From: Onthophagus taurus
Taxonomy: Eukaryota > Arthropoda > Insecta > Coleoptera > Scarabaeidae
Assembly (NCBI RefSeq): GCF_036711975.1
Contig: NC_091976.1
Location: forward strand, 28,954,001 to 29,018,000
DNA length: 64,000 nt
Direction of reading: 5' to 3'
The notes below the pieces were generated by a model. It was given only the letters and a program-made list of their open reading frames with translations, did not search any database and was not told where the DNA came from. Both the position numbers and the translations under genes were made by a program. Shown piece by piece: positions 38,601 to 48,439 of this stretch (position 1 is the stretch's first letter; every line of letters begins with the position of its first letter).

Positions 38601-41600
38601 CAAAACTAAAACTAGCACTAGACCGAGAACTAGAAACATTCGGGTTTAGCCGCACGTCTCTCAAGACGGCTAAACCCGAATGATTCTAGTTCTAGGTCTT
38701 CTGTTAATTCTAGTGATATTGCTAGTGCAAAAGTAGAACTAACACTAGACCGAGAACTAGAAATGTGTAGCCAAGTATATTTGGTTGTCAATCTTTTCAA
38801 AATACTATTAATTATTTTCTGTAGTTTGTGGGCACAAATTTTATTACAAGACTAAGTTACTAATAGATTACAAGACGGCACAAGAACAAATCAAGAAACT
38901 ATTTCCATAAGTCGATGAAGATCAGGGGAGAGAGCAAGAACCAGAAAAACAGGAGAAGGCACATCTTACCAGCTTGTTCACCATCGAGGAATTAGAGCAG
39001 AGCATCAAACAGCTTAAATTAAGAAAAGGTCCTGAAATATACTGGAAATTGAAATTATAAGAAGGCAGTGTAAGGAGGCCCTCTGAGGTTGATAACACAA
39101 GAAAGAGACTTGGCAGAAAGGAGGAGGACTGGAAACAGACTGGTAAGAGAAAAAACAGATTCAAAACTGTTTATAGAATAAAGAGGATGAAAATGGAAGA
39201 AAGAGACTGGGGAGAATTGGGAAAGACTAGGAAAAATTGTAAATAGAAGAGAAGAAATGAGTGGACACCGAAAAGACAAAAAATATATCGAGTAGAGAGT
39301 AGGGAGTCTCACTGAGGTTGATAATATAAAAGATAGACTGGGCAAAAACAAAAGAAGACTGGAAAGGAACTGTTCAGGCAAGAAAAGGACTGGTTGTAGA
39401 ATAAAGAGAATGAAAATGGAAAAAAGTGACTTGGCAGAAAGGAGAAGGATTCAGCAAAAACTAGTAATAGAAAAAGAGACTGAGAAGACACTAGAACTAG
39501 TAAAAAAAAGTTGAGCAAAGAGTCGGCAGAGTAATAATACAATAATTTAATGATGTAGTGTATCGGAAGAAAATGTACACGAATACAACTCAACCCAACC
39601 CAACCCAACCTATTCCATCTCAACCCAACCTAACTCAACACAACCCAGCCTTACTAAACCCAACTACATCCAAGTTATCAGAAAATGGAATCCATAATTT
39701 GCTGTATTTTCCAAATAGTCAGAAAATTATGTTCGATGAAAAATTTATCATATATGTAGGTAGTATTTATTTTTATAGAATATCCTATTATGTTGAGTTT
39801 TCTCCTTATTTCTTGCCAACCTCGATTCTAACTTTTGAAACTACGGATCTGAATTGTTCGTTGCTGGTGCAGTCAAACCACTCCGGAAGGTTCTGCAGCT
39901 GAGGTTACGTCTTCTTCCTATGGACCAGTTTCCCAGAATTCTTCTCTGCTTCCTCCGGGATTCTGTGTCTCTAACCGTGTAATTATATATATATATATAT
40001 TATATGTATATTCCATTTAAGTGGTTCCATTTAAAAAAATTAAGTTGAGTACGGTCCTGGAATAGTGAAACACCTGTATAGCTGAAATTAATTTTAATCG
40101 ATGCAGCTTTGATGGTAATATATGATGACATTTTATTCTTAACAGTAAAGCCACTATCTTCCGTCCCCGCACTATTGACTCACCCTGTATATATATATAT
40201 AAAGGTGTTTATTTTAACGTTTTCATCAATTTTCTTCTATAACTCATTAATTATATCTGATGGAAAAAAGTTTTCATACAAAAAAGATTTATAATTAACC
40301 CATAAAACTTATCTAATAAGTTATTTTAATCCATCGAACAGTAGTACCAACCCAACCCAACAATATAACCAAATTTTGATGTTTTTGATCATTTTCGGTT
40401 ATAACTCATTCATTCTGCATGATGGAGAATTATTTTTTTAACAAAAAATGTTTAGAATTAACTCATAAGAGGTGTTAAATAAAGATATTTACTCCATCAA
40501 TCTGCATTACCAACCCAACTTAAGAAAAATTGAAATTTTGACGTTTACATCAATTTTCTTTTATAATTCATTAATTATATCTGATGGAAAACAACATTTT
40601 ATACTAAAAAGTTTTAGAATTGACCCTTTAAACATATCCAATAAATTATTTTAACCTATCGAACAATAGTACCAACCCAACCCAACAATAAAATCAAATT
40701 TTGATGTTTTTGATCATTTTCGGTTATAACTCATTCATTCTGCATGATGGAGAATTATTTTTTTAAATAAAAATGTTTATAATTAATTCATAAGAAGTAT
40801 TAAATAAAGATATTTACTCCATCAATCAGCATTACCAACCCAACTTAAGAAAAATTGAAATTTTGATGTTTTCATCAATTTTCTTTTATAACTCATTAAT
40901 TATATCTGATGGAAAACAACTTTTTATACAAAAAAGTTTTAGAATTAACCATTAAAACATATCCAATAAATTATTTTAATCCATCGAACAGTAGTACCAA
41001 CCCAACCCAACAATAAAACCAAATTTTGATGGTTTTGATCATTTTCGGTTATAACAACTTATAACTCATTAATTGTGCATGATGGAGAATTATATTTTTA
41101 ACAAAAAATGTTTAGAATTAACTCATAAGACGTATTGAATAAAGATATTTACTCCATCAATCAGCATTACCAACCTAACTTAAAACAAATTTAAATTTTG
41201 ACGTTTTCATGAATTTTCTTTTATATCTCATTAATTATATCTGATGGAAAACAACTTTTTATACAAAAAAGTTTTAGAATTAACCATTAAAACATATCCA
41301 ATAAATTATTTTAATCCATCCAACAGTAGTACCAACCCAACCCAGCAATAAAACCAAATTTTGATGGTTTTGATCATTTTCGGTTATAACAACTTATAAC
41401 TCATTAATTGTGCATGATGGAGAATTATTTTTTTAACAAAAAATGTTTAGAATTAACTCATAAGACGTATTGAATAAAGATATTTACTCCATCAATCAGC
41501 ATTACCAACCTAACTTAAAAAAAATTTAAATTTTGACGTTTTCATGAATTTTCTTTTATATCTCATTAATTATATCTGATGGAAAAAAAGTTTTCATACA

Positions 41601-44590
41601 AAAAAGATTTATAATTAACCCATAAAACTTATCCAGTAAGTTATTTTAATCCATCGATCAATAGTACCAACCCGGCCCAATAATAAAACCGAATTTTGAT
41701 GTTTTTGATCATTTTCGGTTATAATTCATTCATTCTGCATGATGGAGAATTATTTTTTTAACAAAAAATTTTTAGAATTAACTCATAAGAAGTATTAAAT
41801 AAAGATATTTACTCCATCAATCAGCATTACCAACCCAACTTAAAAAAAATTGAAATTTTGACGTTTTCATGAATTTTCTTTTATATCTCATTAATTATAT
41901 CTGATGAAAAAAAGTTTTCATACAAAAAAGATTTATAATTAACCCATAAAACTTATCCAATAAGTTATTTTAATCCATCGATCAATAGTACCAACCCATC
42001 TCAAAAATAAAACCAAATTTTGATGTTTTTGATCATTTTCGGTTATAACTCTTTCATTCTGCATGATGGAGAATTATTTTTTTAACAAAAAGTGTTTGGA
42101 ATTAACTCATAAGAGGTATTAAAAAAGATATTTACTCCATCAATCAGCATTACCAACCCAACTTAAGAAAAATTGAAATTTTGACGTTTATATCAATTTT
42201 CTTTTATATCTCATTAATTATATCTGATGGAAAAAAAGTTTTCATACAAAAAAGATTTATAATTAACCCATAAAACGTATCCAATAAGTTATTTTAATCC
42301 ATCGATCAATAGTACCAACCCATCTCAAAAATAAAACCAAATTTTGATGTTTTTGATCATTTTCGGTTATAACTCATTCATTCTGCATGATGGAGAATTA
42401 TTTTTTTAACAAAAAGTGTTTAGAATTAACTCATAAGAGGTATTAAAAAAGATATTTACTCCATCAATCAGCATTACCAACCCAACTTAAGAAAAAAATA
42501 AATTTTGACGTTTTCATCAATTTTCTTTTATAACTCGTTAATTATATCTGATGGAAAACAACTTATTATACAAAAAAGTTTTAGAATTAACCCTTTAAAC
42601 ATATCCAATAAATTATTTTAATCCATTGAACAGTAGTACCAACCCAACCCAACAATAAAATCAAATTTTGATGTTTTTGATCATTTTCGGTTATAACTCA
42701 TTCATTCTGCATGATGGAGAATTATTTTTTTAACAAAAAATGTTTAGAATTAACTCATAAGAAGTATTAAATAAAGATATTTACTCCATCAATCAGCATT
42801 ACCAACCCAACTTAAAAAAAATAGAAATTTTGACGTATTCATCAATTTTTTTTATAACTCGTTAATTATATCTGATGGAAAACAACTTTTTATACAAAAA
42901 AGTTTTAGAATTAACCCTTTAAACATATCCAATAAATTATTTTAACCCATCGAACAGTAGTACCAACCCAATCCAACAATAAAACCAAATTTTGATGGTT
43001 TTGATCATTTTCGGTTATACTCATTAATTGTGCATGATGGAAAATTATTTTTTTAACAAAAAATGTTTAGAATTAACTCATAAGAAGTATTAAATAAAGA
43101 TATTTACTCCATAAATCAGCATTACCAACCCAACTTAAAAAAATTGAAATTTTGACATTTTCATGAATTTTCTTTTATATCTCATTAATTATATCTGATG
43201 GAAAAAAAGTTTTCATACAAAAAAGATTTATAATTAACTCATAAAACTTATCCAATGAGTTATTTTAATCCATCGATCAATAGTACCAACCCATCTCAAA
43301 AATAAAACCGAATTTTGATGTTTTTGATCATTTTCGGTTATAACTCATTAATTGTGCATGATGGAGAATTATATTTTTAACAAAAAATGTTTAGAATTAA
43401 CTCATAAGACGTATTGAATAAAGATATTTACTCCATCAATCAGCATTACCAACCCAACTTAATAAAAATTGAAATTTTGACGTTTTCATCAATTTTCTTT
43501 TATAACTCAATAATTATATGTGATGGAAAAAAAGTTTTCATACAAAAAAGATTTATAATTAACCCATAAAACTAATCCAATAAGTTATTTTAATCCATCG
43601 ATCAATAGTACCAACCCAGCCCAATAATAAAACGAAATTTGTATATTTTTCAACCCGATACTTTCTAGTTCTATGTCTAGTGTTAGTTCTAGTTTTAGTA
43701 CAATAAAAATATGTAAAATAGTGATATCTTATGCTAACTAGCGCTATCTACCACTGTCACTAGAACTAATATTAGACATAGAAGTAGAAACGTTTTGAAT
43801 ACAAATTTTGAAACATTTCGTTTTGCCGAAAGGGAAGATTCAGTGAGTTCATTAACGAGTGTCACGAAATGGGTTTAAATTAAGAAAAAAAAAATAATCG
43901 AAAAAAATAAAAGTCGAGATGTTCTCCCGCAGGAGCAAAGCCATTCCGCTTTCTACAGACGGACACAATTAGATAATTCAGGAAAGACTGATTAGACCGC
44001 TATCCTACACCGGGATAATTACGCTGGAAAATTGTTTCCAGACCTTACTTCCGCTTCCCGGTTGACTCGATTAGGAAAAGAACTGAAGCGGTTATTAGAG
44101 TCCCTCTTTTGATGGTAATTGGAAATTTTTTAGTTTTTTTCGTTTTTCAAACGACAACAGGTGATTTTCTCCTCGTTTCGAAAGGCTTAATCCTTTTCTT
44201 TAAAAAAATCAACTTCTATTTTAATGAATTTGATTAAAAAAAAAATTTCGAGAGGATTATTTTAGTGAATAATTACAATTTATATACACAAAAGATTTTG
44301 TTGCAGAACCACTCTATGTGAGTGTGTAAACCCACCAAGGGATGTTTGAAATTCGGTGTTCCGAGGTAAACATTTGCACTTACCGAGGAAAACTCCATAA
44401 CTTTCAGTACCCAAAGCGTAAGGGCCAAATTTATAATAACCATTATTAGTAATCCTAGTACGAGTATGTAGAGGCACCTCTTTCGCCAGCCGTAGATTCC
44501 CACTTTAAAATTGCTACCGATTTCAAAAGTCCCAGGTGCGGCGCTCGGCGTCGTCCTGGATCCCTCAGCATCAGGAGGTTCTGAAGACAT
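23659..44590 (-). CDS. Scgdelta: Sarcoglycan, delta/gamma type, four coding exons
   Basis: Minus-strand exons 44590-44384, 37131-36942, 36855-36663 and 23974-23659 join in phase to 301 residues. The product is a type II membrane glycoprotein of the dystrophin complex in muscle. The N-terminal 38 residues are cytosolic and end with the hallmark [11 protein letters not shown]. One membrane segment spans about 39-62. The extracellular part shows [56 protein letters not shown] and [14 protein letters not shown]. It ends with the Cys-rich tail [11 protein letters not shown]...TPCR typical of beta/gamma/delta sarcoglycans. Arthropods usually have a single delta/gamma-like gene, which this fits. The start is the first ATG of the exon; the reading frame stays open upstream to the acceptor at 44610, and upstream exons may extend it. 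Introns of 7.3 and 12.7 kb are full of transposon debris and satellites. Confidence 0.93.
23975..24300. other. Intron sequence, no feature seen
   Basis: AT-rich sequence of the 12.7-kb sarcoglycan intron between the exon acceptor at 23975 and the first LINE fragment. Nothing recognisable is present except a gtaaccaaaatattatttatttataaaa block near 24253 that is repeated near 26372, probably as part of the LINE insertion. Confidence 0.4.
24300..26270 (+). mobile_element. Degenerate R1/I-group LINE
   Basis: Fragments of a non-LTR reverse transcriptase in shifting frames. The RT entry motif [15 protein letters not shown] is near 24655-24700, [14 protein letters not shown] near 24930-24970, the catalytic YADDLAVVI near 25147-25173, and [14 protein letters not shown] near 25258-25300. 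Typical R1-group C-terminal sequence follows ([15 protein letters not shown] near 25590), then a degraded zinc-knuckle region ([20 protein letters not shown], about 25915-25975). Multiple frameshifts and stops make it inactive. The 3' part is GC-richer and ends in a ttgggttgggtta tract near 26290. Confidence 0.85.
26290..27180 (+). mobile_element. Second R1-group LINE fragment
   Basis: Starts with a short N-terminal piece (near 26300-26365, [11 protein letters not shown]) followed by RT sequence in which the catalytic motif is YANDLTVVV (second Asp region altered from YADD). After [17 protein letters not shown] and [10 protein letters not shown] comes a frameshift at about 26845. The C-terminal half resumes ([20 protein letters not shown], then [12 protein letters not shown]) and ends near 27176. 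It belongs to the same clade as the preceding copy but a different lineage, and it is inactive. Confidence 0.82.
27430..27745. repeat. Purine-rich dispersed repeat, copy 1
   Basis: A run of aagaaagagactgggcag-like and gacaaaaaatatatcgagc blocks, extremely A+G rich on the plus strand. The same block set recurs at 30150-30440 and 39060-39545, so it is a dispersed, internally repetitive element, perhaps the untranslated part of a LINE. The long frames it opens on the minus strand (Leu/Phe/Ser-rich) are artefacts of composition. Confidence 0.7.
28200..28310. repeat. AACCC-type tract, copy 1
   Basis: Degenerate (AACCC)n / (AACTC)n microsatellite-like sequence following a gaaaatgtacacgaatataactc lead. 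The same lead and tract occur at 39565-39665, and both are followed by the block gaaaatg...atttgctgtatttt, so the tract belongs to a dispersed element rather than being a random microsatellite. Confidence 0.75.
28640..29000. other. GC-richer intronic island
   Basis: Inside the 12.7-kb sarcoglycan intron, this stretch has higher GC than its surroundings and no repeat structure. An 89-codon open frame (28648-28917) ends in Lys/Asn/Glu low complexity and has no family resemblance. A conserved regulatory element is a possible explanation but is unproven. Confidence 0.3.
29370..29960. other. GC-richer intronic island, possible regulatory region
   Basis: About 590 bp of complex sequence with blocks such as accggcaccggccgtgc and gtccggagcagtggacgtca, in an AT-rich, repeat-filled intron. 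No reading frame looks coding. Such surviving islands in insect introns are often enhancers; that is inference here. Confidence 0.3.
30150..30440. repeat. Purine-rich dispersed repeat, copy 2
   Basis: Same blocks as 27430-27745 (gaagaaagagactgggaag, gacaaaaaatatatcgagc, gcaagaaaaggactggttgt), ending directly at the start of the 181-bp satellite near 30443. Confidence 0.7.
30443..34720. repeat. 181-bp satellite with alternating A/B monomers (about 362-bp dimer)
   Basis: About 23 monomers. Type A carries ttctaggttatgtattaaa and gataaaaaccg; type B carries tataggttatgtataacg and ggtgaaaaccgc. The shared aggttatgta recurs at 30557, 30739, 30919, 31100, 31285, 31466 and 31645, spacing about 180-185 bp, with A and B strictly alternating. 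Larger blocks are also repeated (31,8xx-32,3xx against 32,5xx-33,0xx almost identical). The array is cut at its right end by a Gypsy fragment. Confidence 0.95.
34728..36290 (+). mobile_element. Internally deleted Ty3/Gypsy retrotransposon
   Basis: Reverse transcriptase remains at 34733-35335 with [28 protein letters not shown] and the catalytic [10 protein letters not shown]. The RNase H and the integrase zinc finger are missing: the RT runs straight into integrase core sequence at 35421-35765 ([25 protein letters not shown]). A stop at 35764 separates it from an integrase C-terminal, Asp/Glu-rich tail (35893-36270, [13 protein letters not shown]). No LTRs or gag are visible. It abuts the satellite on the left and is inactive. 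Confidence 0.88.
36295..36420 (-). mobile_element. Gypsy RNase H edge fragment
   Basis: On the minus strand this reads [11 protein letters not shown], matching the start of the Gypsy RNase H seen more fully at 47225-47345. The following tttggctttattatacttttatac block is also shared with 47410-47505. It is a decayed fragment, present between the Gypsy remnant and the sarcoglycan exons. Confidence 0.6.
37132..37846. other. Sarcoglycan intron 1, exon-proximal unique sequence
   Basis: Unique intron sequence. From about 37560 to 37846 it is GC-richer (gagccttcggctacgggag, ccgttgcactgcacgtgtt) and continues the native flank that is interrupted at 37938 and resumes at 43909. A short stem gagagccttcggctacgggag/ctc-type pairing is possible, but no RNA gene is recognised. 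Confidence 0.35.
37847..37938. repeat. 90-bp direct duplication, left copy
   Basis: Begins ttttgccgaaagggaaga and ends in ataatcgaaaaaaa. It is near-identical to 43821-43908, differing mainly in A-run lengths. Native-looking intron lies to its left, repeats to its right. Confidence 0.9.
38030..38400 (-). mobile_element. RTE/CR1-type LINE C-terminal fragment
   Basis: The reverse complement encodes a broken version of the sequence typical of LINE endonuclease-reverse transcriptases just after the RT domain: [18 protein letters not shown], then [19 protein letters not shown] and MRRM. Frameshifts interrupt it. A second, more decayed copy lies at 39770-39965. Confidence 0.75.
38570..38766. repeat. 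Hairpin module with GGGTTTAGCCG stem, copy 2
   Basis: Three adjacent stems. The central one pairs acattcgggtttagccg (38636-38652) with cggctaaacccgaatga (38667-38683) around cacgtctctcaaga, nearly the same loop as copy 1. Flanking stems pair tagttctagtgatagtgcta with tagcactagaccgagaacta, and a matching pair lies to the right. Copy 1 lies 19 kb away inside GUF1. Confidence 0.88.
38850..39060 (+). mobile_element. R1-type LINE N-terminal RT fragment
   Basis: Reads [13 protein letters not shown], a stop, then [20 protein letters not shown] before decaying. The same opening block occurs at 26300-26365, linking it to the second LINE copy. It is inactive. Confidence 0.65.
39060..39665. repeat. Purine-rich dispersed repeat copy 3 with AACCC tract
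   Basis: Tandem-like aagagactgg / aaaaatatatcgag blocks as at 27430 and 30150, followed from about 39565 by the gaaaatgtacacgaatac lead and a degenerate AACCC tract. Order and sequence match 27430-28310, so the whole is one roughly 0.9-kb dispersed unit present twice, plus a partial copy. Confidence 0.75.
39770..39965 (-). mobile_element. Second RTE/CR1-type LINE fragment
   Basis: Shares tatagaatatcctattatgt and ttgccaacctcgattctaac with 38030-38110 and is too decayed to translate. It is followed by short (TA)n runs at 39985-40010 and 40185-40200. Confidence 0.55.
40200..43640. repeat. 162-bp satellite in 325-bp dimers with ACCAACCCAAC marker
   Basis: About 21 monomers. The marker accaacccaa recurs at 40346, 40509, 40671, 40834 and 40996. 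Two monomer types alternate: one with cattttcggttataactc, the other with ttttcttttataactcatt. Alignable blocks (gttataactc, tgatgga, agaattaac) suggest that it descends from the same stock as the 173-bp family. It lies inside the segment bounded by the 90-bp direct duplication. Confidence 0.93.
43663..43790. repeat. CTAG-rich inverted pair at the end of the 162-bp array
   Basis: Arm ttctagttctatgtctagtg (43663) continues to ttagttctagt and is mirrored by actagaactaatattagac...agtagaaa (43759-43790), with about 65 bp between the arms. This is the same motif family as in the hairpin modules, but without the GGGTTTAGCCG stem. Confidence 0.8.
43821..43908. repeat. 90-bp direct duplication, right copy
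   Basis: A near-identical copy of 37847-37938. The sequence right of it (gtcgagatgttctcccgcag) is unique and looks like the native continuation of intron 1. Confidence 0.9.
43909..44383. other. Sarcoglycan intron 1 next to the first coding exon
   Basis: Unique, moderately GC-rich intron sequence up to the donor at 44383. No repeat or reading frame of note. Confidence 0.4.
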
Positions 44591-44611
44591 CTTTTCGTTC
44601 TTTTTCAGCCT

Positions 44612-45240
44612 GTAACAAAAGACAAGTACGTGGAAATAAAACTCTTTTGACTCACTCAAAGAGGTTTTTATCGAGTAAACGTCGTCGACGGTTCGGTTGG
44701 CAATTTGTAGCTGTAAAAGGCGCTAAGAGGAAAGTATTAGGTTGGTAATTTGGTGTGCTGCCGCGGGCCCTTTTGTGATCCCCAGATTTCCCAAGAGGGG
44801 TGGTGTCGAAGTTGACCGCGCACCGTCGACGTTGTCCAAACATTACCCGTTTACCAATTTAACCGTACGGTTTCGATTTGAACTCCCAATACCATAAAAT
44901 ATTCGAAAGTCAAAAACAAACTTTCTAAAAATCTTTAACGAAAGAAACTATATAAAATGTTATATAGCCACCCAACATAGTTGTATACTTTACAGTGGTA
45001 CTACGTTAGTTTCACGCCTAGGGGATTCTTGTCTTTTCGTGATAAACGATCATCGGTGGTCGTAACATTGGAGGAATTAGTTTAGCGTCAACTATAGGCG
45101 TCGCCGCCACGACGCCTCTACTGACTCTACAGCACGGATCGTAATTCACCAAACCGGTGATAAATACTATGCGGCACCCAAAATCCATCTCTGCAGTATC
45201 CACAATGCTCGATTACTCTTTATTTAACGAGTTGTATTTA
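44612..45240. other. Intron sequence upstream of the sarcoglycan ATG exon
   Basis: Unique sequence with a GC-rich patch near 44755-44850 (ccgcgggcccttttgtgatc). It could contain regulatory sites. The open frames seen here are short and not convincing. Confidence 0.35.
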
Positions 45241-45249
45241 AAAAGGTTT

Positions 45250-45450
45250 TAAGTTAATCTCAAAAAGTTACTGATACAGTGGAAGTATACTGATACAGTA
45301 TTTCGCATAACGAGTAAAATAAATTGTCTCGCTTAACGATCGATATTTCGCATAACTAGTGACACGCATAGGGGAAGTCCCTTATTTTCGTTACTCGGTT
45401 GAGTGTTGTTTCGCTTAACGAGTATTTCGCATTACGAGTAAGATTCTGGA
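45250..45450. mobile_element. Tc1/pogo-type MITE remnant
   Basis: Carries repeated tttcgcataacgagtaa and tttcgcttaacgag motifs in both orientations, a pattern typical of pogo/mariner-like inverted termini (compare CCTCGATATAACGG at 4103). There is no coding capacity and the ends are not clear. Confidence 0.45.
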
Positions 45451-45454
45451 ACGA

Positions 45455-47105
45455 ATTGTTTGAAAGGTTAACTTTAAATTCTCATTTCTAGGTTATGTAT
45501 AAAATTGGAAAAACAAAATTTGGTGTGTTCATACAAAATTCCTCAACAATTTTGATGGTGAAAACCGCTTTTCGATATTTCGATTAGTTTTTGAGAAATC
45601 ATTCTTCAAAATTAACCTCAAAAGATTACTAATTCTGACATTGCTTTAAGGGTTAACTTTAAATTCTTATTTCTAGGTTATGTATAAAATTGGAAAAACG
45701 AAATTTGGTATATTTATTTATAATTTCTCAATTATTTTAATGATAAAAACCGTTTTTTAATATCTCGATTCATTTTTGAGAAATCATTATTTATAGTTAA
45801 CCTCAAAAATTACCAAATTGGCATTGTTACGACTTAATTTCAAAATTTCTTTTATAGGTTATGTATAACGTTGGAAAAACGAAATTTGGTGTGTTCATAC
45901 AAAATTCCTCAACAATTTTGATGGTGAAAACCGCTTTTCGATATTTCGATTAGTTTTTGAGAAATCATTCTTCAAAATTAACCTCAAAAGATTACTAATT
46001 CTGACATTGCTTTAATGGTTAACTTTAGATTTTCATTTCTAGGTTATGTATAAAATTGGAAAAACGAAGTTTGATGTATTTATTTATAATTTCTCAACAA
46101 TTTTAATGGTAAAAACCGTTTTTTAATATCTCGATTCATTTTTGAGAAATCAAATTTTAAAGGTAACCTAAGAAAATTACCAAATTAGCATTGTTAGGAC
46201 TTAATTTCAAAATTTCTTTTATAGGTTATGTATAACGTTGGAAAAACGAAATTTGGTGTGTTTATATAAAATTCCTCAACAAGTTTGATGGTGAAAACCG
46301 CTTTTCGATATTTCGCTTAGTTTTTGAGAAATCACTCTTCAAACTTAACCTCAAAAGATTACTAATTCTGACATTGCTTTAATGGTTAACTTTAGATTTT
46401 CATTTCTAGGTTATGTATAAAATTGGAAAAACGAAGTTTGATGTATTTATTAATAATTTCTCAACAATTTTAATGGTAAAAACCGTTTTTTAATATCTCG
46501 ATTCATTTTTGAGAAATCAAATTTTCAAGGTAACCTAAGAAAATTACCAAATTAACATTGTTAGGACTTAATTTCAAAATTTCTTTTATAGGTTATGTAT
46601 AACGTTGGAAAAACGAAATTTGGTGTGTTTATATAAAATTCCTCAACAAGTTTTATGGTGAAAACCGCTTTTCGATATTTCGCTTAGTTTTTGAGAAATC
46701 ACTCTTCAAACTTAACCTCAAAAGATTACTAATTCTGACATTGCTTTAATGGTTAACTTTAAATTTTCATTTCTAGGTTATGTATTAAATTGAAAAAACG
46801 AAATTTGGTGTATTCATAATTTCTCAACAATTTTAACGATAAAAACCGTTTTTTAATATCTCGATTCATTTTTGAGAAATCACTTTTTATAGTTAACCTC
46901 AAAAATTACCAAATTGGCATTGTTAGGACTTAAATTCAAAATTTCTTTTATAGGTTATGTATAACGTTGGAAAAACGAAATTTGGTGTGTTTATATAAAA
47001 TTCCTCAACAAGTTTGATGGTGAAAACCGCTTTTCGATATTTCGATTAGATTTTGAGAAACCAATCTTCAAAGTTAACCTTATGAGATTACTAATTCTGA
47101 CATTG
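45455..47105. repeat. 181-bp A/B satellite, forward block
   Basis: About nine monomers of the family at 30443-34720, in the same orientation, with types A and B alternating. It ends next to purine-rich debris and a Gypsy RNase H fragment. Confidence 0.93.
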
Positions 47106-47219
47106 CTTTAAGGGATGGATTTGGCAAGATCTCGTAATACAAGAAAGAGAGTTAGCATACAGTGGAACTATAACAAAAAGTTGAGCAAGAGAGTAGAGAG
47201 AGTGACAATACAAGAAGAA

Positions 47220-47345
47220 GACTGTATTAGCTTTCCGCGTCATTAAATCATCATTCATCTTATGAGATAGCACTGCCCCTGCTCCTTTATCAGAAGCATC
47301 ATTTCTTAAATATAATGGCAAATTAGGTTGTAATGGACCAACGTG
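47220..47345 (-). mobile_element. Gypsy RNase H fragment
   Basis: The minus strand reads GPLQPNLPLYLRNDASDKG then GAGAVLSHKMND, the start of a Ty3/Gypsy RNase H (the DAS motif includes the first catalytic Asp). Sequence just beyond it (47346-47550) is shared with the flank of the Gypsy remnant at 36295-36420. This is the RNase H part that is missing from that copy. Confidence 0.75.
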
Positions 47346-47559
47346 GTTTTTGACGTCAAAACTTTCCCACTATGTTCACATTTATGTGGTCACATTTACG
47401 CCATGTATATTTGGTTACCTATCCTTTCAAAATACTATTGTTTTCTGCAATTTGTCTCCCTCCATGAGGCACAAACTTTATTATACTTTTATACTTCTTC
47501 CTCTGGGGTATTGCAGTGTGTTAATTATGATGTTATACCAATCTTCATCCATCATTTAC

Positions 47560-47985
47560 AATGGCCAACCTAATCGCCTCAAAGACCCAAGTCTTTTAAT
47601 TACGATGATTTTTAACAACATGATGGGTTGTAACTCAAAAAGTGAAAGCGATGGAATATTTTTTTTTGCTCAAATAACATTCAAAATTAACCTCAAAACA
47701 TAATCCATAATCAATTTTCATTCATCATTGATTATTGTTAACCCAACAGACTCAAAACTCAAAGTCTTTCAAATTTGATGATTTTTGACATCATAATGGC
47801 TTATATCTCAAAAAGGAAAAACAGTGGAATAATTTCTTTTGCATAATTGACACACTAAATTGATCTCAAAAATATAATCTATAACTGATCTATATATAGT
47901 ATTTATAATTGCCAAACTAACGGCCTCAAAGACCCAAGTTTTATGTCGTTCCTGTAAAATTTAAAAAGATGGAGTACAATTCATA
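47560..47985. repeat. 173-bp-type repeat, two and a half copies
   Basis: The block aaagacccaagtc / aaaactcaaagtc / aaagacccaagtt starts at 47581, 47754 and 47928, spacing 173-174 bp. Internal blocks resemble the 162-bp and 173-bp satellites. Confidence 0.8.
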
Positions 47986-47989
47986 TCAT

Positions 47990-48340
47990 GGTAGGTTAAA
48001 CGTAAGTAAATATTTGTGCGAATATGTTGACGTATAAATGGTAGAGAGAGTACCATCGGAGGACCTTCGTACAAATTGTGATCCTAAATTGCGTCCGTGT
48101 CGCACAGGTAATCACATGACGCACGCAACGCCGCCCCCAATCTAGATCGATGTAAACGATAGGATGCTTACGCCTCCAGCAGCGCCACGACGCCGCTCTA
48201 TTTAATATCGTACTGATCGTGAGCTGCATAATGCCGGAACCGAAACCGGCAATTTAGGCCGAAATGACAAGGTGCAGGGCGGAATGCATTCGTGGCAATA
48301 TCAAATTCCATAAGGCGAGGCTTTTCAATATCAAAAAAAT
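47990..48340. other. GC-richer island between opposite satellite blocks
   Basis: Unique sequence (gcaacgccgcccccaatcta, ccggaaccgaaaccggcaat) between forward and reverse satellite arrays within the sarcoglycan 5' intron. An open frame on the minus strand (47996-48229) has no recognisable motif. It may be a preserved regulatory element. Confidence 0.3.
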
Positions 48341-48439
48341 TTTCCATTCTCCATTTTAATTTAAGTTTTTAACAATGGAAAACACGTCAAAATTAATCGA
48401 TGGCTTTTTTAAGATAACTTTAAAAATTGATTTCTGAAA

